Source: Musa acuminata AAA Group | Taxonomy: Eukaryota; Streptophyta; Magnoliopsida; Zingiberales; Musaceae | NCBI RefSeq assembly: GCF_036884655.1 | Contig: NC_088357.1 | Span: forward strand, 9,802,501-9,866,500 | Direction: 5' to 3' | Length of the DNA: 64,000 bases | Shown here: piece by piece, positions 37,393-51,400 of the stretch | How the letters are laid out: each line of letters opens with the position of its first letter | How positions within the stretch are numbered: position 1 is the first letter of the stretch | Program-made: the position numbers and the translations under genes | The notes under the pieces: generated by a model | The model's database searches: none | The model's input: the letters and a program-made list of their open reading frames with translations, nothing else | What the model was told of the DNA's origin: nothing

Positions 37393-40300
37393 AATCCGTT
37401 CTTTTACCCGGCTGCACTCAAGCGATAAAGCATCCCTGTTCGTCCTTCTCTTCTCTTAGTTGTCGAAACAATGTTCGATTTCTCGCGTCGATGCCCTCCT
37501 CCACCCGCCGCCTCCGAGTCTTACGAAACGAGATGGGGTAACGTTCTTCTGTTTGGTAGGAAAAGTTTGGCAACCACTAATAGGACCGCAACGGCGTAGT
37601 AGCCCCATACGATGGGTCATGTTCATCCATTTTTAGTCCTTAAAGTAGGCATATTTAGGTACGATTTGGCAACTGTTTGCTAACATTGTTCGTCATGCCT
37701 CTTTGGTCTTTCTGGTCCGCCCCTGTGCGATCCATCCACTACCTTAGTGCTTAGAAGTGTCGGAATCAATCATCCCTGATCCTCTGATCATTCGTTGCCT
37801 TCTTTAATTCTTAGAAAGATGACTTTGGCATCCGGGTTGGTTTGAGCGATCAACTCTCTAGCTATTTTTGACGTCATTATTTGTGAATTGAGGATTAAAA
37901 CATGAGAAATTGTTGTAAATCTGATATAGTCAGAAACTTGAGGATTATTTGCAAGTCAGCTGTGAATAATGTGAAGCAATGGGTATCATTAGTTTGATCA
38001 TTTTTAGCTGCCAATATTTATAATTTGTTCAATTGTTAAGTAATTTGTGGAGATATCTCACGGTCTCTTATGGCTATGAGAGATAAAAAAGGGTGCATTT
38101 TGCAAGACCATTGAGAAACTTTTGCATACTGACTTTTTTATTTGATGTAAAAAGGTGATCATCCAAAACGCTAAGATTTGTGGTATCAGCTGACTCAGAA
38201 TCTTCATCCACCATTACTGGAATTGGCTGCTCCAGGATGATCTGGCTAATTTGTGCCTTTCCCACTTGACATTCAGCTGGTCGTGATGGTTTGATCGCTC
38301 AGTTTGATTCTGGATGCTTCTTATCAATCCCAATGAACTTGGCTGATTTCAGCCAGTCTTGCTCAATTTACCTATCCTATCTGACTTTTTAATGTTGTTA
38401 ATTTTAAAAATTCTTCATGACCTGATTTCCCTAATATCATATTTCCAATCATGAATTTTGTGGTTGATGCAGAAATTCATTTCTTCTATCAATAGAAAAT
38501 TGAGAGAAAGAATATTTAAGACATGACCTTATTGAACTTGATCAAATCTAACTTTTTCTTATGCTTTTTAAAGTGTAAGAATATTTTAAATGAGTTATTT
38601 TATCCTTCTGAATTTTGAAAACCATATAGCTTTCTCAGCATAGTGACAGAAATTCATTTTGCTTATGGTCCATGCTGCACCTTGGCTTGATTTTGCATTA
38701 ATTATTTTGCAACTCCTTTCAGACTTGCTTTTGTTTATGTAGTGGATAGTTCATTTCTATCTGCCATATTTTCTATTCGACAGAACTCATGATATTTTCT
38801 TGATTTTCCTTGGTGGCCATGATGCTGGAACATGTTGAAAGAAATATTGATTGTAATGTATTCTGGCAAACTTTTTGCAGATTGAGATTTAGTAAAGCTA
38901 AAATTGCTTCAGGGTGGCAAAGGATAATCAGCAAGGCATGTTTTGATTCTTTGTTGCTTTCTTCACTTGTCGATTGAGATTTTCTTCTCTTTTTCCAAAA
39001 CTATGACTATTGTTATCATTGGATTAGGTCAGAGAAAGATATATGGTTAAGCCTGGAAATGTTTTTGGCCATAGCGTTGAAGAATCTTTGATAGAGGTAT
39101 GCTGAACTTTTTGGTACATTGCTAGCAGACTTTCTTTGTTAATTTGGATGAATAATGTAGTAATAATCACAAGCATGTTGACACCCATTGTAGCAGGCAA
39201 TTCAAAACTAAAGCTTGTATTATGGTAAGTTTCAGGCTATCAGCGTTCCTTTCTTGAGATATCAAGATGTGAATGTGCTGATAATATGAAGACATGAATC
39301 AGCATTGTTGCATTGTCTAATATTAACTAAGCATCCTATTCCTAAAGTACAAATCTCCTGTTCATATTGACAAGCTCTTCCTTCTTTTACCTTTATGCCA
39401 AATAAACACAAATCGAGGCACAAGGTGAGGCATGCACCTCAATTAGAGAGGCATGTTTAATGCTAGAATTCATGGAAAAATATTTTGATTAAAGTAATTT
39501 ATATTTATTTAACATTTAAAAACATTTAATAGACAATCAGCTTCTGGAAACAAATAAGTAAAGAATGCCGTTTGACAGCGTTTTCTATATTGAGTGATAC
39601 AAACTGATTGAACATGAGATTGATGTACAGATTCCAGATCAAGGCTTACTGTTTGAATCTTGAAATAGGCTTTTGCATATTTTGGTTGAAATGATCATGT
39701 TCCTACTGACTCACCTGCCAGTGTTAACGATCAGTTTGTCTTATATGTGAACAATGTTTAAGGACCAGTTTGTCTATTTATAAAATTTACTGGTTTGATT
39801 TGTGCAAAGACTCTTTATGGTTTTGGATAATGGTAGGTTTGGTCTGGTGAGCCTTGAACTCAAGCCTAGGCAGTGTAGAGGAACATCTGAGTGTCCAGTG
39901 TTCCCTTCAACCTTCAGAATAGTAGAGTAGAGAAATGGAAGAACAGTGTTCTTTACTTCCCCTTTCTTTTTTCTTCTGTTGGCATAATCTGTTCATATAT
40001 CAAAGGTAATAACCTATGTTATCACTCTGACCAAGGACCAATGCAACACAGGTAACTAGTAAATACTCTTTGCAGGATTGATGAATGGGAAAGAGGGAAA
40101 TAATTGAGTAATCACAATTGCTAAACAGAAGAAGATAAACAAACATACCAAAATCATGGATTACTGTTTTGGGTACCTGACCTATGCAAGTCCAGTCCAT
40201 TCTGGCATACCTTGTGAGAGGGGGAGAAGGCAGTGAGGAAGAAGAGTACGAGATGACGGAGGTAATGGAGAGGAGGGGAGACGATAGAGGATGTAGAAGA

Positions 40301-41602
40301 GAAGGAGAGTGCCAATCAATAGGGTTAGCAAGTGATGTGATAGCGAGGGGCAGCAGACATGGGCAGTGGCAGACATGCGCGGTGGCAGACGTGTGCAATA
40401 GTGAATGACACTACAGAGGGGTGCAGAGTCTGTCGAGCTGTATGGGACTAGGCATGAGGTATTTGTGTTTTTTATTTCTAGTATTAAAAAATAAAGAAGA
40501 ACTAGACCAGGCTTACTAGACAGTAACCACTGTTTACTTACTAGACTGCCTAGTCTAGTCCAGTCTATGTATGACCTGATAAGATGCCAGAGCGCTATGT
40601 ACCCTCCAATATGTACCGGTCCAGATGAAATGTCAAACGATGATCCAAATAAGCAATAATTGTCAGTTTGGTGGTTGGAAGAAAAGAGAAAATCAAAAGA
40701 AAAAGAGAGAAAAAGAAGGGAGAAGAACAAGTACACAAAAGTAAAGAAGGGGACAAGGGTATCCAGAAAAATGAAAAAATTTTGTAGTGTGGAATCATTT
40801 GTGATCAGTTTGTCTTTCTAAATGGAATTGATTCAGGACCATTTTAATGTATTCATCATTTGAATAAAGTTATTAGTTTAGGGGTCATTTTGTAAATGTC
40901 TTAAGCCATCACTTGGTTTACATACCGTATTTTTCTACATTTATTACTTGAAAGTTGTATTATTCTACAAAGATAGAGATCTATCAATTAGATATATTGT
41001 CAAAAAGCCACACTAATTGCTTAGACAAACCTCGAAATTCATCTTCAAGGAAGAAAATGAATAGTTGATTTATGTGGATGTCATTGTATTGTTTTTCATA
41101 TTTTTGTATTTTCATTTTCCTTTTGTACTAGGGGTCTACAACAGGGGGAAATGTATTGTAATTGCAAACCATAAAGTGAATGAGTGTATTTTGTTACACT
41201 AAATGAGTATATTTAGTTACACTAAATGTCAGATGATGGTTATTTATTATCCATGTGTGAGATGTACAGAGGTGCTTCATTTTTATCCTTGAGGGTGTTT
41301 TTGAGCTAGAGTGAGTTTGATAGTTATTTTTTTCAATTACCTTTTTCTACTAGTATCTTTTCATTCCTCTAATCTCAAATAAATCTTTTTTGTGCTTGTC
41401 CTCAATTTGTCTGAATCAGATTTGTTATTGGAACTTTTGGTTTAGCTATGATATTCTACATCAAGGTTGATTCAAATTTCAATTATTTGAATTTTGAATG
41501 AATACCAATGCAAGAAATCATACGACTTAAGACCATTTTAATATATATATGTATATATATACATACATGTATGTATATATATTATATATACATACATGTA
41601 TG

Positions 41603-41667
<65 letters not shown>

Positions 41668-44600
41668 CAATTGCATAAATTTTGTTGGTCTAGAGGGTAT
41701 TTTGTAAATGTTATAAGTTGCCACTTGGCAGCATCTCCAAAATTCACTTTTATTTCTTACTGAAGGAGAAAAAATGAAGTCAGTGAAGAAAAAAGATAAA
41801 AAAGTCAGAATTCAGTTTGATTGAAGATTCCATCTTTATAGAAAAGTTTTAGCTTTCTAGAAGATTATTTGCCAAGGCAAACATGGAAATTTATCTCCAT
41901 CAAAGAAAGAAAATGATAAACCATTGATTTATCTAGATGTAATTATATTTTTCTTATTTTTGTATTTTTTTTCTTATTGTACAAGTTTATATGAAAAGGG
42001 AAGTCGATCATAATTGAAGAATAAAGAATGAATGAGTGGAAATATATTCAATCACAATGTGAGGTCATATTTTGAGTCTTGATGGTACAAAGCCATCTTG
42101 CACCTGTGAAATGTATGGAGGATTGAGATCTTCACCCCTGAGAGTTTCCCCTTGAGATGGAGTGATTTGTTAGTTATGTTCTTTATCATCTTTTCCTATT
42201 ATTATCTCCCCCACTTTTTTCTTTTCCTTTATTCTTGAACGAAAGCTCTCTGCTCATCGTGAACTTGTCTTACATCAGGAATCCTTCCAAAATGGTTGAA
42301 CTGTCCTTTTGAATGGGACACTTTTAAAACAAAGAGCATTTGTGTCAAATCAGTTGATTAGAATAAAGATGGATCTGACAAGAACTTTGTACATGTAACA
42401 ATATAAATATCTATGCCTTTCATGCTCGAGTGTTCTAAAATGGTAGATGGTGTAACTCATCTCATTGAACTCATGGACCCTTGCTTGAGGTGATGCACAA
42501 AATGAGTCTCAGTATGCTTCATGTCCTGTTATGCTTTTGATGAAAATGAAAACTAAAGTCCAGTGCATCTTGATGTTAATACTAGCTACAAATTGTAAAA
42601 GATTAGATGCATTAAGCAACTAAGCACATGTCAATTAACTAATCTTTCTCATTTCACTAAGGAGAATCCTTTGTTATTTTCTCCACATGTTGAGGACTTC
42701 TATGAAAATACAAATTCCAATTTCAATGCATAAATACTGCAATGTTTTGTTTTTTTGTATAGACTGAACCTCTTGATTACTACTATCATAATTTATATCC
42801 AAAATATATTTCAATATCAATCTGTAACATGACACTTACAAGTCAAGTTCTTTTGCGCAAACCACTTGTTATGGCTATTTCAAACATTTTAATATGATTC
42901 ATATCTAAATAAGTAAACCTTATGTACTTTTGAATCTATCTGAAAGTAAAAAAGAACATATGCGTGGTTCCTTAGATGTTTCTAGAGGGGTAAAGTACTG
43001 AACCATGTTGGTTGAAACATGGGAAGTATTGGCTTGGACATGTTTTGGCACAATTTATATACCTCAAAATAGCTTGGTTCACCGCAACCCAAATTGTGCT
43101 GACTGACATGACAGTCCTTTTGGTGGAACACTCTTTTCTAGGTGGTAACAGTTTGCTGCCTCTGTGTTTGTACTAGAAGTTTATAACATTAGCAAAAGTA
43201 ATACTTCTCGGTTGCCTTAGATCAAGCTGAGCACAACATTGAACATTATTTTTGATGCATTAAGTGACAATGACTTGCTAAATGTTTTTCTTGTGATTAC
43301 TAACATTGTTTGTAATTCCACAATAGGAGAAGGTTACACCAATGTTGGGGACTGATGTTCCATTGAAATATTCTCCTGGCATGGCCTTTCCGCTTGGAGC
43401 TTCAGAGGCTGAAAACGGAATTAACTTTGCTATATTTTCTCGACATGCTTCATGTGTCACACTTTGCTTGTCAATTTTTGGGAGGTAAAAAATACAACTC
43501 CTCTTGTTAAAAAAAATTCATGTTGTTTGTTCAATCTGCACAGTGGTTACAAAAAACTGTCTTCAGGCAAAAGTTACCGTATGTAGGTTTTGCATGAACA
43601 TGATATTTATAGTTGCAAGTCACATGAGATATATCTACATTTAAAGATTATCAACTTTCTTTAATGTTCTAGCGATTTCTGTTTGCTGAGCTTTGCTTCC
43701 TTTTTCTTAGAACTTTTGCATACACTAAAACGTTCACTCCTGTAAAACCATTTAAAAAGCACATGAAATATATGTATATTATTTGCTAGAGTAGATCATG
43801 TGGAATTAGCTTTGCTATATTTTCTCAACGTGATTTGTTTGCCACACTTTGCTTGTCAATTTCTGGGTGGGAAACACTAGAATTTCTTTTGTTAACAAAA
43901 GTTTTTGTTGTTTGATTTATTTTCATTTAATTCAGTGGTTAAAAAAAATCATTGTCATGCAATAGTTGCTGTATGTAGGTTTTACATAGATCTAATATTT
44001 ATAGTTGTAAGCGACATGAGACATATATACTTTAAAAATTGTCAACTTGCTTTAATGTTGTACCAATTTCTGTTTGCTGAGCTTTGCTTCCTTTTTCTTA
44101 GAACTTTAGTACTAGTACACTAAAATGTTCACTCCTCTAAAACCATTTCAAAATCTATTCTTCACATGCCACTCTGTTTTTGTTGTTTTCCTGCAGCCTG
44201 ATTTGTTTGCAAGCATTACAATTGCTGTAACAATGCAATAACCCTTTCTAGCCTTGATATCTGTGGGTTAATTGCTTCTGTGTGATATGATGAAGATTTA
44301 GTTTTGTTGATTTTCTTATGATAGAAACTGCTGGATGTTGAAAGGCACACAATTGTACTCGCTGCAATGGTGATGGCAGACTCTAAAGAGAAACCGTAGT
44401 TTACAATCTTGTAGTTTACCATCTTGTCGACCAGTAGCCATGCTAAGCAAAAAAGGATAGCGCTTTGATTTGCTTGTGGAATATTCTACATATTTTTACT
44501 GTTGGACCATAAAAGCATAATTAATTTTCTTGGTGATGGATAACTTGGATGGCTTTCACTACTGAGTGGTAAGACCTTTAGAGATGCTAATATTTTTCAC

Positions 44601-47600
44601 AGCTAGGTTAGGAAGCATCGATAAGTTAAGGTCATTATGACTCATACGGTGCATCTTTGCTTGCCTTTAGAAATGATCTTGTTGGGGAAATTTTAGATAC
44701 TCTGAAATATTCATAATCTCCTGTAGTATAATCTTCTCTTGGAAGCTCCCTCAAAATGTTGAGGCCATTGGTTTTGGTTGGATGTAGATGATGTAGATAT
44801 GCGGTAGCAACACTGGCACATAACCAGTCTAGCATTTTGAACTTCTAAACATATTTATGTTTGCTACATTCCAAAGTTAAACTAGCCTTTTGGAGCATCC
44901 TTCTGAAGTGTACGTGGAGAGATAAATCACATTTGGTCCACATCTTGAAGAAGATACATGAGCCTTCTAGTGTTATTCAGAGTTTTGTGTGCTGCAAGAG
45001 AAATGACTAAAGTGTCACTAAAAGTTTTTAGTATATTACCATAATGTTCTCAATTTCTCATGCTAAAGCCATAAATTTAAGTGATGTACATTAAAACTGT
45101 CATTCCATATCATCTGAAACTTATGTAATAAAAGACTCAGCCTTTAAGCAACTGAACCTAATTTGTCTGGTTCGTGTGCTCAAATTAAACTGATGTTTTA
45201 GGTTCTCCAATTGGCTTGTGTAAAAATTTGTGCTATGTTGTCCTTACCACTGACTGATGGTTGTATAGAAAGTTCTCACAAGAGAGAAAATGCAACAAGA
45301 AAAATCTGATGTTTCCAACTATCTGAGACCAGCTACATATATTATCTCGACCAATAAACCCTCTGAAGGCAGTATCTTTTGATAATTTACATACCTAAGA
45401 TATCTGTGTCTTCCTATGAGTGTATTACAATCTCTCTTCTTAATTAATTCATCTAACCTGAATGATATTGTATGTCTTTTTTTGATATGTCCAAGTCAAC
45501 AATTACCATCAGATGGCCAATATGGTTCGACACAAGGTTCGTTGTACCACAGTATACTGCTTGGTATGGGCGGTACATACCATTTTGACAGGGAACTAGC
45601 ACAGATGGTACATCGGTATGCCTCCATATACCATGTGTTAGTACACTCAGTATGGCTCGGTACAGTTTGGTACTTATCATACCGACTGCTGGTCGGTACA
45701 CTAGTATAGACCGATAAGACGAACCATTGTTCGACATACTGTCACACCAACTATTTCAGTGGGAAAAACAGAGTGTGAGACATGAAGAAAAAGGAAGAAC
45801 CCGACCATCGATAGAGAACGTTGATAGAACCCTGGATTGGGACTCCTGTTTTTGTGAATCTGGAGATGCCTCAGGTTTTCCTCGTTTGTCCAATGCAATT
45901 AAAGGCCTAATGGCCTGCATAGAAAATCTAAAGCTAGTTTGGACCTTTCCCTTAAACTACTTGGCTAGTTCAATGATTGAAACAGATTGACTTGAAAAAA
46001 ATAAAAAAAAAACTTAGGCACTGTACAATTGTACATACAAGGTGATAACCATACATCAGTCCTTGGTTCAGATTGTCTTACATGACTTTTCTTAATTTTA
46101 CTATAGGATCTACCCATAATTTTCAGGAATGTTATTATTTCTTATTTTGCAAATCTTGTTATTATGAAATTTCTTTCATAGTATTTTCCTTTTTGATTTT
46201 TTTCACCTTTTTTCATATGTGCCTTTTCAACTTCCTAGCATTTCACTTATATAGCATGATTGTCATTCCAGATACTTAATGTCTAAGTTTCCCTGACTCA
46301 TTACATGGATAAATATTGTGGGTGGTCTGAAAAGTGTCAATCTGGCTCATGCGTTATAAAAGCTGGTTGTGGAAAACTGTTCTATGATATGCATTATATG
46401 CTTGACACATGCCTCAGCTTGTTAGATATTTGAACACCTGAAAAATACATGTGTTTAGGGATGGAGTTATCTCTGATGTCTATTATCACTGATGGTTATA
46501 TTTTTGGCTGAAGCTTTCTATAATTTTTAGATAAATGCTGAATCTAGCAGTGCTTGCTTGATGGAAAGATTCTGCAAAAGTTGTTTAGATAGCCTAATCC
46601 TTCATTACCTCATCAGTTTCCCAGCTTAAATCTATTGAATTTCTTGTGGTTGACTTTAGGATCCATGCATTATTTTCCTATGGTTCAATTTTTTAAGTTA
46701 CTTTCCAGTAGCCAATTACAAATTCATTTTCTTCAAAGATTGTGGCTTCTGTATTGTTTGAAAAGCTTATAATAACTTTTGTCCTAACTTTTTGGTCCTG
46801 ATGTCAGTTTGTTCAATCTTGTCCCATCAGGGAAAAGAGTCAGGAAATATGTGATGGGATGGTTGAGATTGCACTGGATCCTGAGAAGAATAAAACTGGG
46901 GATGTGTGGCACATTTGTGTTGAGGTTAGTACTGAAGTTCTGTAAATTGGTACTTTGGGTTTGCAGATTTATTAATTTTCTTTATAAATTATAGTCTTGC
47001 TGTGTTGTCATGGCAAATGTCTCCATCATGAGGCAAATTGCTGAGAGATAGGTTAAGGTTGCAACTGTTGTAAACATGTTCTTTCTGCATGTAATTTCCT
47101 ATAGATCTATATCCACAGGCAACAGCATTACAGAGTTTGTTTTCCTGTTTCATCACTCATCTTCTTGATAGCATCTTAATTATGGAGCATGAGATGACTC
47201 AGAATAATTGTAGTTATCGTTTCAGTACTGATGACACCATTGTCTGTCCATGAACTCCCTACAATTTATTTTGGTTGGGATTTAGGTTGTTCACAATGTC
47301 CCAACCATGAACTTATTTTCCATGTTTAGTCACATGATGTTACATTATGAGGAACTAAATTCTGGAAGTACCATATAGGCATATACTATATAGTATATAT
47401 AGTTGTATACCCAATCAATTCTGTTCACAATGTTTTAGTTAGTTCAACATTACCAGACTCAATTTTGACTTATACTGACCAAACTTTCCCTTAATTTTGA
47501 CAATGTCCCAACCATGAACTTATTTTCCATGTTTAGTCACATGATGTTACATTATGAGGAACTAAATTCTGGAAGTACCATATAGGCATATACTATATAG

Positions 47601-48445
47601 TATGTATAGTTGTATACCCAATCAATTCTGTTCACAATGTTTTAGTTAGTTCAACATTACCAGACTCAATTTTGACTTATACTGACCAAACTTTCCCTTA
47701 ATTTTGAACTGTTTTTGCTGCCTTTAATATGTCATGCACTTCGGCTTAATTTGTTCTGCATATATCATATATATTTTATTAGTTTATTTTTTGTTTGTTT
47801 CTTAGGGTTTATCAAGATCTGGCATTCTTTATGGATACCGAATTGATGGCCCTCAGGAAAGGGAACAAGGGCATGGTTTTGACAACAGCATTGTTCTTCT
47901 TGACCCCTATGCAAAACTTGTTTCTGGTAGGAAATGGTTTGGGGATGTTGCAAATAAGATGTCCAAGTTTCTTGGAACTTATGACTTTGAAAGCATGCCT
48001 TTTGACTGGGGTCCTGATTACAAGCTGCCTAATATACCTGAGGTAAAACTAATAAGTAGAATCTATTCAAAGAGATGTGTTTTCTCATGCAACTATTCAT
48101 CATTTTATGGTTTTGTTACTTATTCTGCAGACAGATCTTGTGATATACGAAATGAATGTTCGGGCATTTACAGCTGATGAATCAAGTGAATTGGATCCAG
48201 AAGTTCGTGGCAGCTATCTTGGTGTTATTGAAAAAGTAAATTCTGCTGTGTTTTCTTAATATTAAGAAATTATATGATTTGCAATGGATAAATTAGTAGG
48301 TTATATTGATTATGCTTTTTTTCCTCAAATTGGTTAGACTTAACCTTGTAGATATTCATCTCAAGGATTGAAATATCATATCGTACCGGAGTTTCGACCT
48401 TCTCTCGGTACGGTATGGTATTGTATACCGAACGATATACCGTTC

Positions 48446-48484
<39 letters not shown>

Positions 48485-51400
48485 AAAAATTTTGGCGATG
48501 TTGCCTCTCTCTCTTTATATATATAATTTTTTTAAAAAAAGTGTGATGTCGCCTATATATATATATATGTATGTATGTATGTACCGGTACGTATCGCCCC
48601 ATAACGAGTGGTCCGCGTACCGGTACGTACCGCCCATATCGGGTGGTATCATTTGAAACTGTATACGTTGATTCACTTTATCATTTTATTTTGTTTTACT
48701 AAACTGCATTTTGGTTTTTAAAGCCATACTTATTATTTAGCAATTATAGTTAGTACTTAGTATTGTATCATTGTATCTAGGGTCATGATTTCAGGCCATA
48801 AAGAAATCTTTTGTATGCGTAGATGACATTATTCAAGGTTGAGGATTGCAGTATCGGGTACTGGACCCATGTTGGTCCATGATCAGACTGGTAAGGATTC
48901 AGTCTGTACTGACTGACTGACACAGTATACAAGCATATAGCATGGTTCCAAGGGGGGAGGAAGAGTAGAGAGAAGTACTGGGTGGAAGCAACACTAATTA
49001 GGGAGAAGGGGAGGGGCTGGGAACTTAGGGCACGGATGGAGTATGGGTGTGAGAGAGAGCTTATAATGAACCATGGCCGAAACCAAGCCAGTAAGCTTGG
49101 CTATAACCCAGTTGAACTTGTACCGGTAGGATTCTGGCAAGGGCCCCATGCTTCCCAAGTTAACATAAATATGATAAGAGTAATGGCACATATTTGGCAT
49201 ATTGCAAACCTCCATGCTGGCATTTATTGGCAATTAGCCATGATTGGGACAATGATTTCAAATAGACAAATACCATTCTATATTTATTTTTTTCTATGTT
49301 TTCTTTGGTTTATACCTGAAGGTATATGTGAGTATACTGCTCACTGCTCAGTACATTAATCTGGGGGATTACTGGAACTGGTACCTCAGTGACATTTAAA
49401 ATCTTGGTTGGAACCAAGATTTTTCGCTCGGATGGCACTGAGGTTTCATAAGATGTACACAAGATGGCTAGTGTCAGCAAAAATATTTAGTAAAACTGCA
49501 CTTCATGATCCAGAAAATTGTATTCCACTCAGATGGTCATTATTTTCCAGCATGGCATGTGTAGCATCAAAAAATAGTAGCCGAAGTTTTTAAATTGTTT
49601 ACTTTCACTGTTGTAGAATATTTTTTTCTTGAGGTCATTTATTATTTTACTGTTTATACTTCAGCATTCTTGTCTCTTAACACCAGCCACCAAGCTAGAG
49701 AGTAATTCTTTGATAAAATTTCTTTGTAGATCCCACATTTATTGGAACTTGGAATCAATGCTGTGGAGCTCTTGCCAGTTTTTGAGTTTGATGAACTCGA
49801 ATTTCAGAGGTACCCAAATCCCAGAGATCACATGGTAAAGTTTATATCCAGTTTGTGATTTAAGAATAGTTTGTTGTAGCAGCTACTTGAATCTATATCT
49901 CCTTTTTCCTCAATGATATAGTAGTGTTCGAACTGTTGATATCTTTTTTCAAGATTAACACCTGGGGCTACTCCACCTTAAACTTTTTTGCCCCCATGAG
50001 CCGATATGCTAGTGCTGGTGGTGGACCGTTGGTTGCTTCTCATGAGTTCAAACAGATGGTGAAAGCTTTGCACAATGCTGGCATTGAGGTGTTATAGAGT
50101 ATCGTTTTCATTCAATTCCGAGACAATTTTTATGTCTCTATCTCTATTTAATTTCAACAGTAGTTTTTATTAGAATTTTTGATATTACAGGTCATTTTGG
50201 ATGTTGTCTATAACCATACTAATGAAGCTAATGATCGTCATCCTTATACTTCTTCCTTTCGTGGTGTTGACAATAAGGTGATCATATAGGAAATTTCGAT
50301 GTACACTAACACATTGGCATTTTACAATTAAAATGGATTACTTGTAAACTATTATTATGCTTCATTTAATTGAAAGATCATGCAATCCAAATCCAATTTT
50401 CTCTGGATAGTGCATATGGATGTTATGTAAAATGATATAACTGCAGTTTGTGCTTCTACAGGACTGGAAGAGGTTGGTCTGACCGTCTGATTGACTAGCT
50501 GTGAGTTAGCAGTCGTGTGATTGAGAATGTTGGATTTGGGATGCACTGAGCATCATAAATAAATATTTGAAAATGAAGAAAAACATTTAAGATCTAAATG
50601 TGCATCAAGCTTGTAAAAGAAAAAAAAAATGAAGCTTTAAATTTCTTGATCTGTTAATTGCTTTTGAAGGATTTATTTCTCTCTTAATTTTAACTTGTTC
50701 ATGCATTTTCTTGTTTCAAAATTAGCACAAAGTTCTAAGGCCTCAAAAGAAAAAGCATCATTATTTGGATGGACAATTAGTATGGAGAGTGGTTGCACTT
50801 CTCTAGTAACTTGTTTTTTTGTCTTGTCTTGGAAAACTTATTTTCCTGTGTTATTAATAAATAAAGGAGTCAAATGCTTCTGTTTTGCATGTAGATAAAA
50901 CAGGCAGTATCTCTTATATTTCTCGATACCTATGGAAATGATAGGTCCCATTATTTGCATTAGAAGGTTGATGTTGTTATTATTAACACTGGAGTGTTAA
51001 CAACATGCAGAAGAAGGTTTTGTGTTATGAGTCTTATGACCAATTTCAGTTGGGTTGGGATAAGATGGATTGGGGTTAGCTGGTTCAAGTTTGGAACTCT
51101 TTATAAGTATTGACTTGCTAATTTGGCTTTTTGCTAATTTGGCTAAATCAATCATTGGTATTGACTTGCTGATCCAACCTATTGGAAAAAACTGAAAATC
51201 AGTCAATTCAATAGAAGCCTTCTTATGACTTTTAGAACTCAAAATGAGAACTGCAAATTAGATGACCATCGAAACTATACCAGAAATGGTTCAAAATTCC
51301 AAAAAGTTACTGACTTTACTAAATTTGCCAAACTCAAAAAATTAAACTGTTTGAGAGAAGCCAAAATTGAAATGGAAACTGAAACTAAAATCCTTCGAAT

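Noticed and set aside
40182..40736. Minus-strand ORF of 184 residues in ISA3 intron 3
   Set aside because: It reads a purine-rich repeat (family C) backwards, and the Leu/Ser/Pro-rich translation is a base-bias artefact.
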